A stretch of 6,146 nucleotides of DNA from Oscillospiraceae bacterium (GTDB taxonomy: Bacteria > Bacillota > Clostridia > Oscillospirales > Ruminococcaceae): positions 1 to 6,146 of the forward strand of contig JAFQBO010000133.1 of assembly GCA_017416665.1 (NCBI GenBank). Reading direction: 5' to 3'. The notes under the pieces are model-generated. The model did no database searches. It saw nothing but the letters and a program-made list of their open reading frames with translations, and was not told the DNA's origin. Shown here piece by piece: positions 1-5,789 of this stretch. Position 1 is the stretch's first letter, and each line of letters begins with the position of its first letter. The position numbers were made by a program, and so were the translations under genes.

Positions 1-778
1 ATACTTTGAGGGTACAGCACCACAATACATCAATGAAGTTGCTCTTACTGATATGACAGCTGAAAAGCTTGGTGCAGAAATCGGCGATACAATTACAATC
101 GGTATCGGAGATGAAAATAACGAGTACATTATTACCGCTCTTTATCAGAGTATGAACAATATGGGTGAAGGTGTAAGATTCCATCAGGACGTAGAACTTG
201 ACTTTTCTTATGCAGGTGGATTTTTCGCTTATCAGATTGATTTTACCGATAATCCGTCAGAAAGCGTTATAAATGAAAGGGCTGAAAAGATAAAAACTTT
301 ATTTGATTCTGATGATGTTATGACTGCCGGTGAATATATCGGCGAAATGGCTGGTGTTACAAGCACTCTTGATAGTGTCAGAGTTATGAGTTTATGCCTT
401 GTAATTGTCATAATTGCACTTGTTACAGTTCTTATTGAACGCTCATTCATCACAAAGGAAAGAGGCGAAATAGCAATACTCAAAGCGATGGGCTTTACAA
501 CAGGAGAAATCGTGAAATGGCATACAGGCAGATTTGCAATAGCGTCAGTTATTTCTGTAATAATTGCACTTATATTTACAGTTCCGATCACAAGTCTTAC
601 AGTCACACCGATTTTCAATATGATGGGTGCAACATACGGTGTAAGCTATGAAATCAAACCGCTTGAAGTGTTTGTGATTTATCCGCTTGCAGTACTTGCA
701 GTAACAGTTATCAGTGCGTTTTTCACTTCACTTTACACCGGAAAAATCAAAGCCTCAGAGGCATCATCAATAGAATAA
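1..778 (+). CDS. FtsX/MacB-type ABC transporter permease, C-terminal part (5' end outside window)
   Basis: This is the membrane subunit of an ABC transporter of the FtsX/MacB fold, which typically exports or detoxifies peptides and antibiotics or moves lipoproteins at the cell envelope. The frame is open from base 2 to the left edge, so the first Met at base 53 is internal; 258 residues are visible. The first ~125 are hydrophilic and probably belong to the extracytoplasmic domain. Three membrane segments follow, encoded around 382-440, 530-590 and 663-735. Between the first two is the typical FtsX cytoplasmic stretch (ERSFITKERGEIAILKAMGF), the coupling region that contacts the ATPase. The ATPase gene follows after 19 bases, so the two are co-transcribed. 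Family members often reach 800-1100 residues with a duplicated domain, so much of this protein is probably missing. Fold assignment is firm; substrate unknown. Confidence 0.9.
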   Translation, partial: YFEGTAPQYINEVALTDMTAEKLGAEIGDTITIGIGDENNEYIITALYQSMNNMGEGVRFHQDVELDFSYAGGFFAYQIDFTDNPSESVINERAEKIKTLFDSDDVMTAGEYIGEMAGVTSTLDSVRVMSLCLVIVIIALVTVLIERSFITKERGEIAILKAMGFTTGEIVKWHTGRFAIASVISVIIALIFTVPITSLTVTPIFNMMGATYGVSYEIKPLEVFVIYPLAVLAVTVISAFFTSLYTGKIKASEASSIE

Positions 779-784
779 CAGAAC

Positions 785-790
785 AGGAGA
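785..790 (+). promoter_or_regulatory. Ribosome binding site of the ABC ATPase gene
   Basis: AGGAGA lies 7 bases before the ATG at 798. It fixes that start and shows the ATPase is translated from its own site in the short gap behind the permease gene. Confidence 0.8.
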
Positions 791-797
791 AAATATC

Positions 798-1565
798 ATG
801 AAAACAGTTTTAAATGTAAAGGATTTATGCAAGACATATATTGTAAACAAGCGTCAGAACAATGTTCTGAAGAATGTGAATTTCAGCGTTTCCGAGGGTG
901 AAATGGTAGCGATCATGGGGCCATCAGGTTCTGGCAAGTCTACTCTGCTCTACACAGTTTCCGGTATGGACAGCGTTACAGCAGGTGAAGTCAGCTTCAA
1001 CGGAACAAATATTGCCGACATGAACAGTAAAGAGCTTGCACAGCTTCGTCTTGATGAGATGGGATTCATCTTCCAGCAGATGTATATGCTGAAAAATCTC
1101 ACAGTACTTGACAATATCATTCTTCCTGCATGCCAGTCCAAAAAGACCAACGAAAGCAAAAAGGAAATCAGACAGCGTGGCGAGGCACTTATGCGTAAGC
1201 TTGGCATCATCGAAATCGCCGACAATGACATAAACGAAGTTTCAGGCGGACAGCTTCAGCGTGCATGTATCTGCCGCAGCATGATCAACAATCCACAGAT
1301 GATTTTCGCCGATGAACCTACAGGTGCATTAAACCGTACTTCTTCAGATGAAGTTATGGAAGAACTTTTAAAGCTCAATTCAAACGGTACAACAATTATG
1401 CTTGTTACACATGATGTAAAGGTTGCAGCAAAATGCACAAAAGTTCTGTATATAGTTGACGGGAACATAAAAGGCGAGTATAATTTAGATAGGTACACCG
1501 ATGAGTCACAGCTCAGAGAACGCAAAAGAGCATTAAATAACTGGCTTATGGAAATGGGTTGGTAA
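798..1565 (+). CDS. ABC transporter ATP-binding protein, MacB/LolD/BceA-like
   Basis: This cytoplasmic ATPase powers the FtsX-type permease encoded just upstream. All nucleotide-binding motifs are present in the 255 residues: Walker A GPSGSGKST at 41-49, Q-loop FIFQQ at 90-94, signature SGGQLQRA at 149-156, Walker B MIFADEP at 168-174 with catalytic Glu173, D-loop GALN at 176-179, and switch His205 in LVTHD. The sequence and length match the MacB/LolD/BceA branch rather than importers. The D-loop is GALN instead of the GNLD common in LolD, a variant I associate with Firmicute peptide-type transporters (from memory). The C-terminal ~25 residues (RERKRALNNWLMEMGW at the end) form a short extension beyond the core that I also recall from clostridial relatives. 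The protein looks intact and functional. Whether it belongs to a drug/peptide resistance pump or another envelope transporter is not decidable here. Confidence 0.94.
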   Translation: MKTVLNVKDLCKTYIVNKRQNNVLKNVNFSVSEGEMVAIMGPSGSGKSTLLYTVSGMDSVTAGEVSFNGTNIADMNSKELAQLRLDEMGFIFQQMYMLKNLTVLDNIILPACQSKKTNESKKEIRQRGEALMRKLGIIEIADNDINEVSGGQLQRACICRSMINNPQMIFADEPTGALNRTSSDEVMEELLKLNSNGTTIMLVTHDVKVAAKCTKVLYIVDGNIKGEYNLDRYTDESQLRERKRALNNWLMEMGW

Positions 1566-1571
1566 TTTTTC

Positions 1572-1607
1572 TTTTTTCTTCTTTCTTTGAAAAGAAAGAA
1601 GAAAAGA
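1572..1607. repeat. Long A/T-rich inverted repeat after the ABC operon
   Basis: Bases 1572-1587 pair with 1592-1607 in an almost perfect 16-bp stem (one T-G wobble) with a TGAA loop. One arm is purely pyrimidine and the other purely purine (TTTCTTCTTTCTTT against AAAGAAAGAAGAAA). It starts 7 bases after the ATPase stop. No T-run follows the stem on either strand, so it is not a classic intrinsic terminator, although its position would suit a 3'-end structure. It may also be a dispersed palindromic element. Confidence 0.7.
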
Positions 1608-1678
1608 AACTTTCAGTTCCGATTGTTAGTTTAACTGTAATTAAAAAGTAAGGCACGACCGGTTTATATCTTAGCTTG

Positions 1679-1708
1679 TTGTAACACTAAAAATTTTGTT
1701 TTTACTAT
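1679..1708 (+). promoter_or_regulatory. Weak candidate promoter for the two-component genes
   Basis: TTGTAA (1679-1684) and TACTAT (1703-1708) are separated by 18 bases and each match the sigma-A consensus at 4 of 6 positions. The position, about 100 bases before the regulator start, is reasonable. The -35 box overlaps an imperfect dyad at 1671-1690 (TTAG-ct-TGTT-gt-AACA-CTAA), which could be an operator. In such A/T-rich DNA similar matches arise by chance; an alternative is TTGATT at 1726 with TAATTA at 1747 (15-base spacing). The genes could also be read through from the ABC operon. Confidence 0.25.
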
Positions 1709-1757
1709 GTTATGTAGAACGAGCATTGATTGCCGAATATTACAAATAATTATCCAA

Positions 1758-1778
1758 CGGGCGACCAATAGTCGCCCG
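1758..1778. repeat. GC-rich hairpin before the response regulator
   Basis: CGGGCGAC (1758-1765) and GTCGCCCG (1771-1778) form a perfect 8-bp stem around the 5-base loop CAATA. It stands out as the most GC-rich spot in the A/T-rich gap. It ends 13 bases before the AAAGGA ribosome binding site at 1792-1797. No T-run follows, so it is not a + strand intrinsic terminator. It is flanked by ATGCTTTAAG (1782-1791), which recurs beside the hairpin at 5743-5765. It is either a leader structure or a copy of a dispersed palindromic repeat. Confidence 0.75.
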
Positions 1779-1806
1779 ACAATGCTTTAAGAAAGGATTT
1801 TTCACA

Positions 1807-2469
1807 ATGACAGACATTTTAATAGTAGAAGATAACAAAGAACTTGCAGATCTGCTGTGTGATTTTCTGCGTATGGAAAACTATACGGTATCAGTCGCAG
1901 ACACAGGAGAAAAAGCCCTTGCACTGTATGAAAAGTATGGTGCAAGGCTTGTTGTGCTTGATATAATGCTTCCGGGAATTGATGGTTTTGCGGTATGCAG
2001 AAAAATCCGTGAAGACAGCAACACGCCTATTCTTATTGTCAGTGCCAGAACAGAAAAAGAGGACAAATTAAACGGTCTTACACTCGGTGCTGACGACTAC
2101 ATAGAAAAGCCTTATGATATTGACATTATGCTTGCTAAAATTTCAGGAATTTTCAAAAGGAGGTACGCCGTTGATGAGATGATTGACGGAAATCTCAGAA
2201 TCAACAAGGAAAGCCGTACTGTATATAAAAATGACAGTATAATTGACATGACCGCAAAGGAATATGATCTGCTTTTGCTTATGCTTGAAAACAAGGGTAA
2301 AGCACTCAGCAAAGAATATCTTTTCAACCAGGTCTGGGGCAGTGACAGTTTTTCCGAACAACAGACACTGACCGTTCATATAAAATGGCTTCGTGAAAAA
2401 ATAGAGGAAAACCCGAAAAAACCTGAACGTATTCAGACAGTATGGGGTGTGGGGTATAAATTTATATGA
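1807..2469 (+). CDS. OmpR-family DNA-binding response regulator
   Basis: This cytoplasmic transcription factor is activated by phosphotransfer from the histidine kinase encoded next to it. The 220 residues have the standard two-domain layout. The receiver domain (about 3-118) carries the acidic pair Glu8-Asp9, phosphoacceptor Asp52 in VVLDIMLPG, Ser79, the switch aromatic Tyr98 and Lys101 before Pro102. A winged-helix domain (about 127-219) follows, with a recognition helix near 186-199 (TLTVHIKWLREKIE) and the closing WGVGYKF hairpin. The start is supported by AAAGGA at 1792-1797, nine bases before the ATG. Its stop overlaps the kinase start (ATGA at 2466-2469), implying translational coupling. 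From its position behind an ABC transporter pair, the most likely target is that transporter's promoter, which is outside the window; this is inference. No key residue is missing. Confidence 0.95.
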   Translation: MTDILIVEDNKELADLLCDFLRMENYTVSVADTGEKALALYEKYGARLVVLDIMLPGIDGFAVCRKIREDSNTPILIVSARTEKEDKLNGLTLGADDYIEKPYDIDIMLAKISGIFKRRYAVDEMIDGNLRINKESRTVYKNDSIIDMTAKEYDLLLLMLENKGKALSKEYLFNQVWGSDSFSEQQTLTVHIKWLREKIEENPKKPERIQTVWGVGYKFI

Positions 2470-3698
2470 AAGCATTTAACAGAATATTTCTTGCGGTCAC
2501 GATACTTGTCATCAGTGTTTTTGCCGTAGTAAATATAATTTTTCTTAGGGCTGATGACATCTCAGAGGGCAGACCATACAGAGTGGAAATTTCAAGAATT
2601 GTACATGAAATTGAAAAAAATGGAATTGACAGCATAAATTTATCTGACTATGAATATGTGACAGCAATTACAGAGCAAAATGATGATTTTTACAGTTCGG
2701 AAAGTGATTACATGATTTGCGAAATAAATGGTAATCTGTACCGATTTGACTACTCTGCCAAAAATGATGACAGCAAAACAAAAACCATCATGACCTTAAA
2801 TACAATAATTGGTATTATGACAGTTATTATTTTTTCAGTCATGTTTTATGTAAAATATAAAATTCTCTCTCCTTTTGAAAAGCTTACTGATGTTCCTTAT
2901 GAGCTTTCAAAGGGAAATCTGACATCACCTGTTCAAGAAATCAAAAACAGATTTTTTGGGAAATTTATCTGGGGTGTTGATATGCTTCGTGAAAATATGG
3001 AAAAACAGAAAGAGCGTGAACTGAATTTACAGCGTGAGAAAAAAATGCTCCTGCTGTCGTTGTCACACGACATAAAGACACCGCTTTCTGCCATCAAGCT
3101 CTACTCCAAAGCACTTTCAAAGGGTTTGTATGAAAGTCGTGAAAAACAGCTTGAAATCGCCGAAAGTATTAACACAAAAGCTGATGAAATTGAAGGATAT
3201 GTTTCAGAAATCATTACTGCCTCAAGAGAGGACTTTTTAAGTCTTGATGTTAATGTCAGTGAGTTTTATCTATCCGAACTTGTCAATAAAATCAATCTTT
3301 ATTATAAAGAAAAGCTTTCACTTGTCCACACTGAATTCACAATTAGTGAATATGCAGATTGCCTGATTAAGGGAGACTGCGACAGGTGCATAGAAGTAAT
3401 TCAGAATGTCATTGAAAACGCTGTAAAATATGGCGATGGACGAAAAATTGCAATTAACTTTTCTGAGGAAGAAGGTTGTATCCTTGTTTCAGTTACAAAC
3501 AGTGGAAACACTCTTGAAAAATCCGAGCTTACACATATTTTTGAAAGTTTCTGGCGTGGCACAAATGCAGAAAATGTAAATGGAAGTGGTTTAGGACTGT
3601 ACATATGCCGACAGCTTATGAGAAAAATGAATGGTGAAATTTTTGCTGAAATAAATGATGAAAACATTTCTGTAATTTCAGTTTTTACAAAAGCATAA
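2466..3698 (+). CDS. Two-TM sensor histidine kinase, partner of the OmpR-type regulator
   Basis: This membrane sensor kinase phosphorylates the regulator encoded just upstream. Its 410 residues run: membrane segment 1 (about 7-27), an extracytoplasmic loop of about 78 residues (28-106), membrane segment 2 (about 108-130), a HAMP-like linker (131-185), the HisKA dimerisation helix with phosphoacceptor His201 in SLSHDIKTPLSAI, and an ATPase domain. The latter shows the N-box (Asn314, Asn318), a G1 box reading TNSGN at 344-348, the F-box HIFESFWRG at 357-365 and the G2 box GSGLGL at 373-378. The G1 box has Asn where Asp is usual, a variant I know from other kinases, so activity is likely. The loop has no recognisable ligand domain and is much longer than that of BceS-type kinases, so it may sense directly. 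The ATG overlaps the regulator stop and has only a weak GGGG site at 2451-2454. Ligand unknown. Confidence 0.94.
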   Translation: MKAFNRIFLAVTILVISVFAVVNIIFLRADDISEGRPYRVEISRIVHEIEKNGIDSINLSDYEYVTAITEQNDDFYSSESDYMICEINGNLYRFDYSAKNDDSKTKTIMTLNTIIGIMTVIIFSVMFYVKYKILSPFEKLTDVPYELSKGNLTSPVQEIKNRFFGKFIWGVDMLRENMEKQKERELNLQREKKMLLLSLSHDIKTPLSAIKLYSKALSKGLYESREKQLEIAESINTKADEIEGYVSEIITASREDFLSLDVNVSEFYLSELVNKINLYYKEKLSLVHTEFTISEYADCLIKGDCDRCIEVIQNVIENAVKYGDGRKIAINFSEEEGCILVSVTNSGNTLEKSELTHIFESFWRGTNAENVNGSGLGLYICRQLMRKMNGEIFAEINDENISVISVFTKA

Positions 3699-3739
3699 AA
3701 GAATAACCCTGATTACATCTGCAATCAGGGTATTCTTTT
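3697..3739 (+). terminator. Intrinsic terminator of the regulator-kinase operon (possibly bidirectional)
   Basis: Starting within the kinase stop codon, AAAAGAATAACCCTGATT (3697-3714) pairs with AATCAGGGTATTCTTTT (3723-3739) with one bulged A; the loop is ACATCTGC. The GC-containing core ACCCTGATT/AATCAGGGT is flanked by an A-tract and a T-rich tail, the form of a terminator that can work in both directions between convergent genes. Confidence 0.85.
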
Positions 3740-3745
3740 ACATAC

Positions 3746-3775
3746 AAAAACAGCAGACACAAACGTATCTGCTGT
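3746..3775 (-). terminator. Intrinsic terminator of the sugar transporter operon
   Basis: Read on the - strand, ACAGCAGA (3775-3768) pairs with TCTGCTGT (3757-3750) in an 8-bp stem, and the T-run encoded by 3750-3746 follows at once. It lies 14 bases beyond the stop of the MalG-like permease, the right place to end that operon. On the + strand no T-run follows, so it is directional. Confidence 0.8.
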
Positions 3776-3789
3776 AATATGTAGAATTA

Positions 3790-4671
3790 TTATTCCTTTA
3801 CACCACCAAGTGCAACACCTGCAATGATGAACTTTGAAAGACAAATATATGCAATAATAAGCGGTAAAATTGAAAGTGCGATAGCGTAGTAAATTACACC
3901 ATAGTCCGCAATTTTATCGTTTGATTTAAGAGCATTGATCATCATTGGGATTGTAAGCTGTTCAGCCTTACGTGAGATGAGGATCATTGATGGCTGGTAG
4001 AAGTTATTCCAGTTAGCAACGAAAGCGAAGATTGCCTGTACAGCAATAGCCGGTTTCATCATTGGAATAGCAATAGAAATAAATGTTCTAAATTCTCCGC
4101 AACCGTCAATACGAGCAGCTTCAATGATTGAAAGTGACAGTGAAGACTGTAAGTACTGTCTCATAAAGAATACGATAGCCGGAGCAGCAATTGTAGGAAC
4201 GATCAGTGGGATATAAGAGTCATTAAGACCAAGCTTGATCATGAACTGTAAGAAACCAACTGATGTAACCTGCATAGGAACCATCATTACTGCGAGGATG
4301 AATGTGTAAGCAGCACCCTTGATCTTAAAGTCGTAAACATAAAGACCATATGCAGTGAGTGATGAGAAGAATACGCTGAGGAATGTTGAACATCCTGCGA
4401 TAATTAAACTGTTCTTAAAACCTGTTAAAGCATCAAAAGTCTTGAAGTTAGGGTTTGTAGAAAGTTCATTGATATTGTCGATAAGACTGCTTCCAGGAAG
4501 GAATGAAACCTGTGTCTGAATATCAACGTGTGCTCTTGTAGCATTGATAATAAGCATGTAAATAGGTAATAAACAGATAACAGTAAGCAGAACACAAACT
4601 GCAAAAAGAATACCTGATTTAACACGGAGCTTGGCGGTATAGTTATCTTTAACCTGTTTTTCGTTACTCAT
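3790..4671 (-). CDS. Carbohydrate ABC transporter permease, MalG-like (CUT1 family)
   Basis: This is one of the two membrane subunits of a binding-protein-dependent sugar importer. The 293 residues are the usual length for MalG/AraQ/UgpE-type proteins and predict six membrane segments, roughly at 20-43, 88-112, 122-145, 153-178, 203-224 and 258-285. The EAA loop, which docks on the ATPase, begins at Glu184 (EAARIDGCGEFRTF) and continues to MMKPA. The C-terminus (FIIAGVALGGVKE) is a slight variant of the family's GAVKG ending. The start is set by AGGAGG (- strand, plus-strand positions 4681-4686), nine bases before the ATG. That ATG overlaps the stop of the MalF-like gene by four bases, so the pair should be made in equal amounts. 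Substrate is a sugar, oligosaccharide or related compound; which one cannot be told from a permease. Confidence 0.94.
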   Translation of the reverse strand: MSNEKQVKDNYTAKLRVKSGILFAVCVLLTVICLLPIYMLIINATRAHVDIQTQVSFLPGSSLIDNINELSTNPNFKTFDALTGFKNSLIIAGCSTFLSVFFSSLTAYGLYVYDFKIKGAAYTFILAVMMVPMQVTSVGFLQFMIKLGLNDSYIPLIVPTIAAPAIVFFMRQYLQSSLSLSIIEAARIDGCGEFRTFISIAIPMMKPAIAVQAIFAFVANWNNFYQPSMILISRKAEQLTIPMMINALKSNDKIADYGVIYYAIALSILPLIIAYICLSKFIIAGVALGGVKE

Positions 4672-5696
4672 ATTTCCATACCTCCTAACCCTTTCTGCTG
4701 AGCCTTTAATTTTTTCGCAGCAGCTTTTCTTTCTTTCTTACGTGCAGCCGCATCCTTGTCACGATTCATATAGAATGTGATTGAACCAAGACCGATTGTA
4801 ATAATGAAAAGAATAATTGATGCAGCACCTGAGAAACCGTAGTTCGGATTAGGCATCTTTTCACGGAAATGTTCGTAAATAAATACCGCAACAGTCTTTG
4901 TATACTCATTTCTCTGAGTACCCTTAGTGTACATATACGGAATATCAAACATCTGTAAACCACCGATCATAGAAGTAATCAGTGTATATAACATAATTGG
5001 TCTGAGAAGCGGAAGAGTAATTTTTCTGAATACCTGTCCACTGCTCGCACCGTCAATATTTGCAGCTTCAAATAATGATGGATTAAGTCCCATAATACCG
5101 GACATAAGCATAATCATTGTATTACCGAACCACATCCATGCCTGAATGAACATGATCATTCCTCTTGACTCCCAAACGCCTGTGATAAACTTTATAGGTT
5201 CATCAATAACTCCCCAAGTAAGGAAGAGGTTGTTTACAACGCCGTATTTTGAGTCATCGAATAATTTGAGGAAGAGCGCTGCAACTGAAGCAGCTGTAAT
5301 AATGTTAGGCATATACATTATTACCTTGAAGAAACCCTTGCCTGGAATTTTGAGCTTTGCATCGGTAAACCAAACAGCAAGAGCAAGGGAAATTGCGATC
5401 TGTGGAACGAAGTTACCGATCCACACGATTAATGTGTTACCGAGTACCTGGAAAAATGTTTCCTGAATAGCAGTTGAAGCACGTCCCATACCTGTACCGA
5501 ACAGAAGTGCTTCGAAGTTACCAAGACCGATGAATTCATCGACCGCTTTACCGTTACCATAAACGGAAAGAATAAAAGTGTTGATTAAAGGCCATATCTG
5601 GAAAAAACAATATACCAAAAAGAATGGTAAAATAAAGAAATAACCGTACTTTGCATATGATACTGAACGGATATTTCTTTGTGCAGCAGATGCCAT
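4668..5696 (-). CDS. Carbohydrate ABC transporter permease, MalF-like (CUT1 family)
   Basis: This is the second membrane subunit of the sugar importer, pairing with the MalG-like protein encoded after it. I take the ATG at 5696 as the start (342 residues), because AGAGAGG lies eight bases before it. A GTG at 5705 would extend the protein by three residues but overlaps this ribosome binding site. Six membrane segments are visible, with the first at about residues 18-40 (FFILPFFLVYCFFQIWPL). The EAA loop starts at Glu210 (EAANIDGASSGQVFRKITLPLLRP), the ATPase contact. Instead of ending after the last membrane segment like many relatives, the protein carries a cytoplasmic tail of about 31 residues (312-342) rich in Lys, Arg and Ala (11 basic residues). 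No ATPase gene accompanies the permeases, so a shared MsmK-type ATPase encoded elsewhere is the likely energiser. Confidence 0.93.
   Translation of the reverse strand: MASAAQRNIRSVSYAKYGYFFILPFFLVYCFFQIWPLINTFILSVYGNGKAVDEFIGLGNFEALLFGTGMGRASTAIQETFFQVLGNTLIVWIGNFVPQIAISLALAVWFTDAKLKIPGKGFFKVIMYMPNIITAASVAALFLKLFDDSKYGVVNNLFLTWGVIDEPIKFITGVWESRGMIMFIQAWMWFGNTMIMLMSGIMGLNPSLFEAANIDGASSGQVFRKITLPLLRPIMLYTLITSMIGGLQMFDIPYMYTKGTQRNEYTKTVAVFIYEHFREKMPNPNYGFSGAASIILFIITIGLGSITFYMNRDKDAAARKKERKAAAKKLKAQQKGLGGMEI
4681..4686 (-). promoter_or_regulatory. Ribosome binding site of the MalG-like permease, inside the upstream gene
   Basis: A perfect AGGAGG on the - strand lies within the last codons of the MalF-like gene, nine bases before the ATG at 4671. 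It decides the start of the downstream gene and allows strong independent initiation as well as coupling through the ATGA overlap. Confidence 0.8.
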
Positions 5697-5733
5697 ATAG
5701 TACACCTCTCTCTAAAGAAATCAGATTAATAAT

Positions 5734-5773
5734 GCATGTATACGGGATGGTATTAAACCATCCCGCAGCATGC
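5734..5773. repeat. Hairpin between the solute-binding protein and permease genes
   Basis: CGGGATGG (5743-5750) and CCATCCCG (5758-5765) form a perfect 8-bp stem around TATTAAA. GCATG (5734-5738) and CATGC (5769-5773) can extend it across a small internal loop. It lies in the 93-base gap downstream of the binding-protein stop and upstream of the MalF-like gene. No T-run follows on the - strand, so full termination is unlikely. Such structures between binding-protein and permease genes commonly protect the upstream message and lower permease output, as in malE-malF; that role here is inferred. It shares a 10-base flank (5770-5779) with the hairpin at 1758-1778. Confidence 0.75.
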
Positions 5774-5789
5774 TTTAAGTTAAAATAAA

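Noticed and set aside
232..618. Minus-strand open frame of 128 residues opposite the FtsX-type permease
   Set aside because: Its hydrophobic look comes from the complement of membrane-segment codons; the + strand protein is clearly real.
1707..1790. Possible 27-residue leader peptide before the response regulator
   Set aside because: The ATG has no ribosome binding site, and the frame runs through the GC-rich hairpin with no recognisable peptide character.
1566..1806. A riboswitch or small RNA gene in the gap before the regulator
   Set aside because: Only two simple hairpins are visible; I see no conserved riboswitch core and no terminator with a T-run at the right place.
2112..2475. Minus-strand open frames of 71 and 110 residues opposite the response regulator
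   Set aside because: They are shadows of a well-supported OmpR-type gene and lack initiation signals.
4927..5466. Two adjacent + strand open frames (72 and 106 residues) opposite the MalF-like gene
   Set aside because: They lie wholly antisense to a clear permease, have no ribosome binding sites, and their sequences resemble no protein family.
5697..5705. GTG start giving a MalF-like protein three residues longer
   Set aside because: The GTG overlaps the AGAGAGG ribosome binding site, which is spaced correctly for the ATG at 5696.
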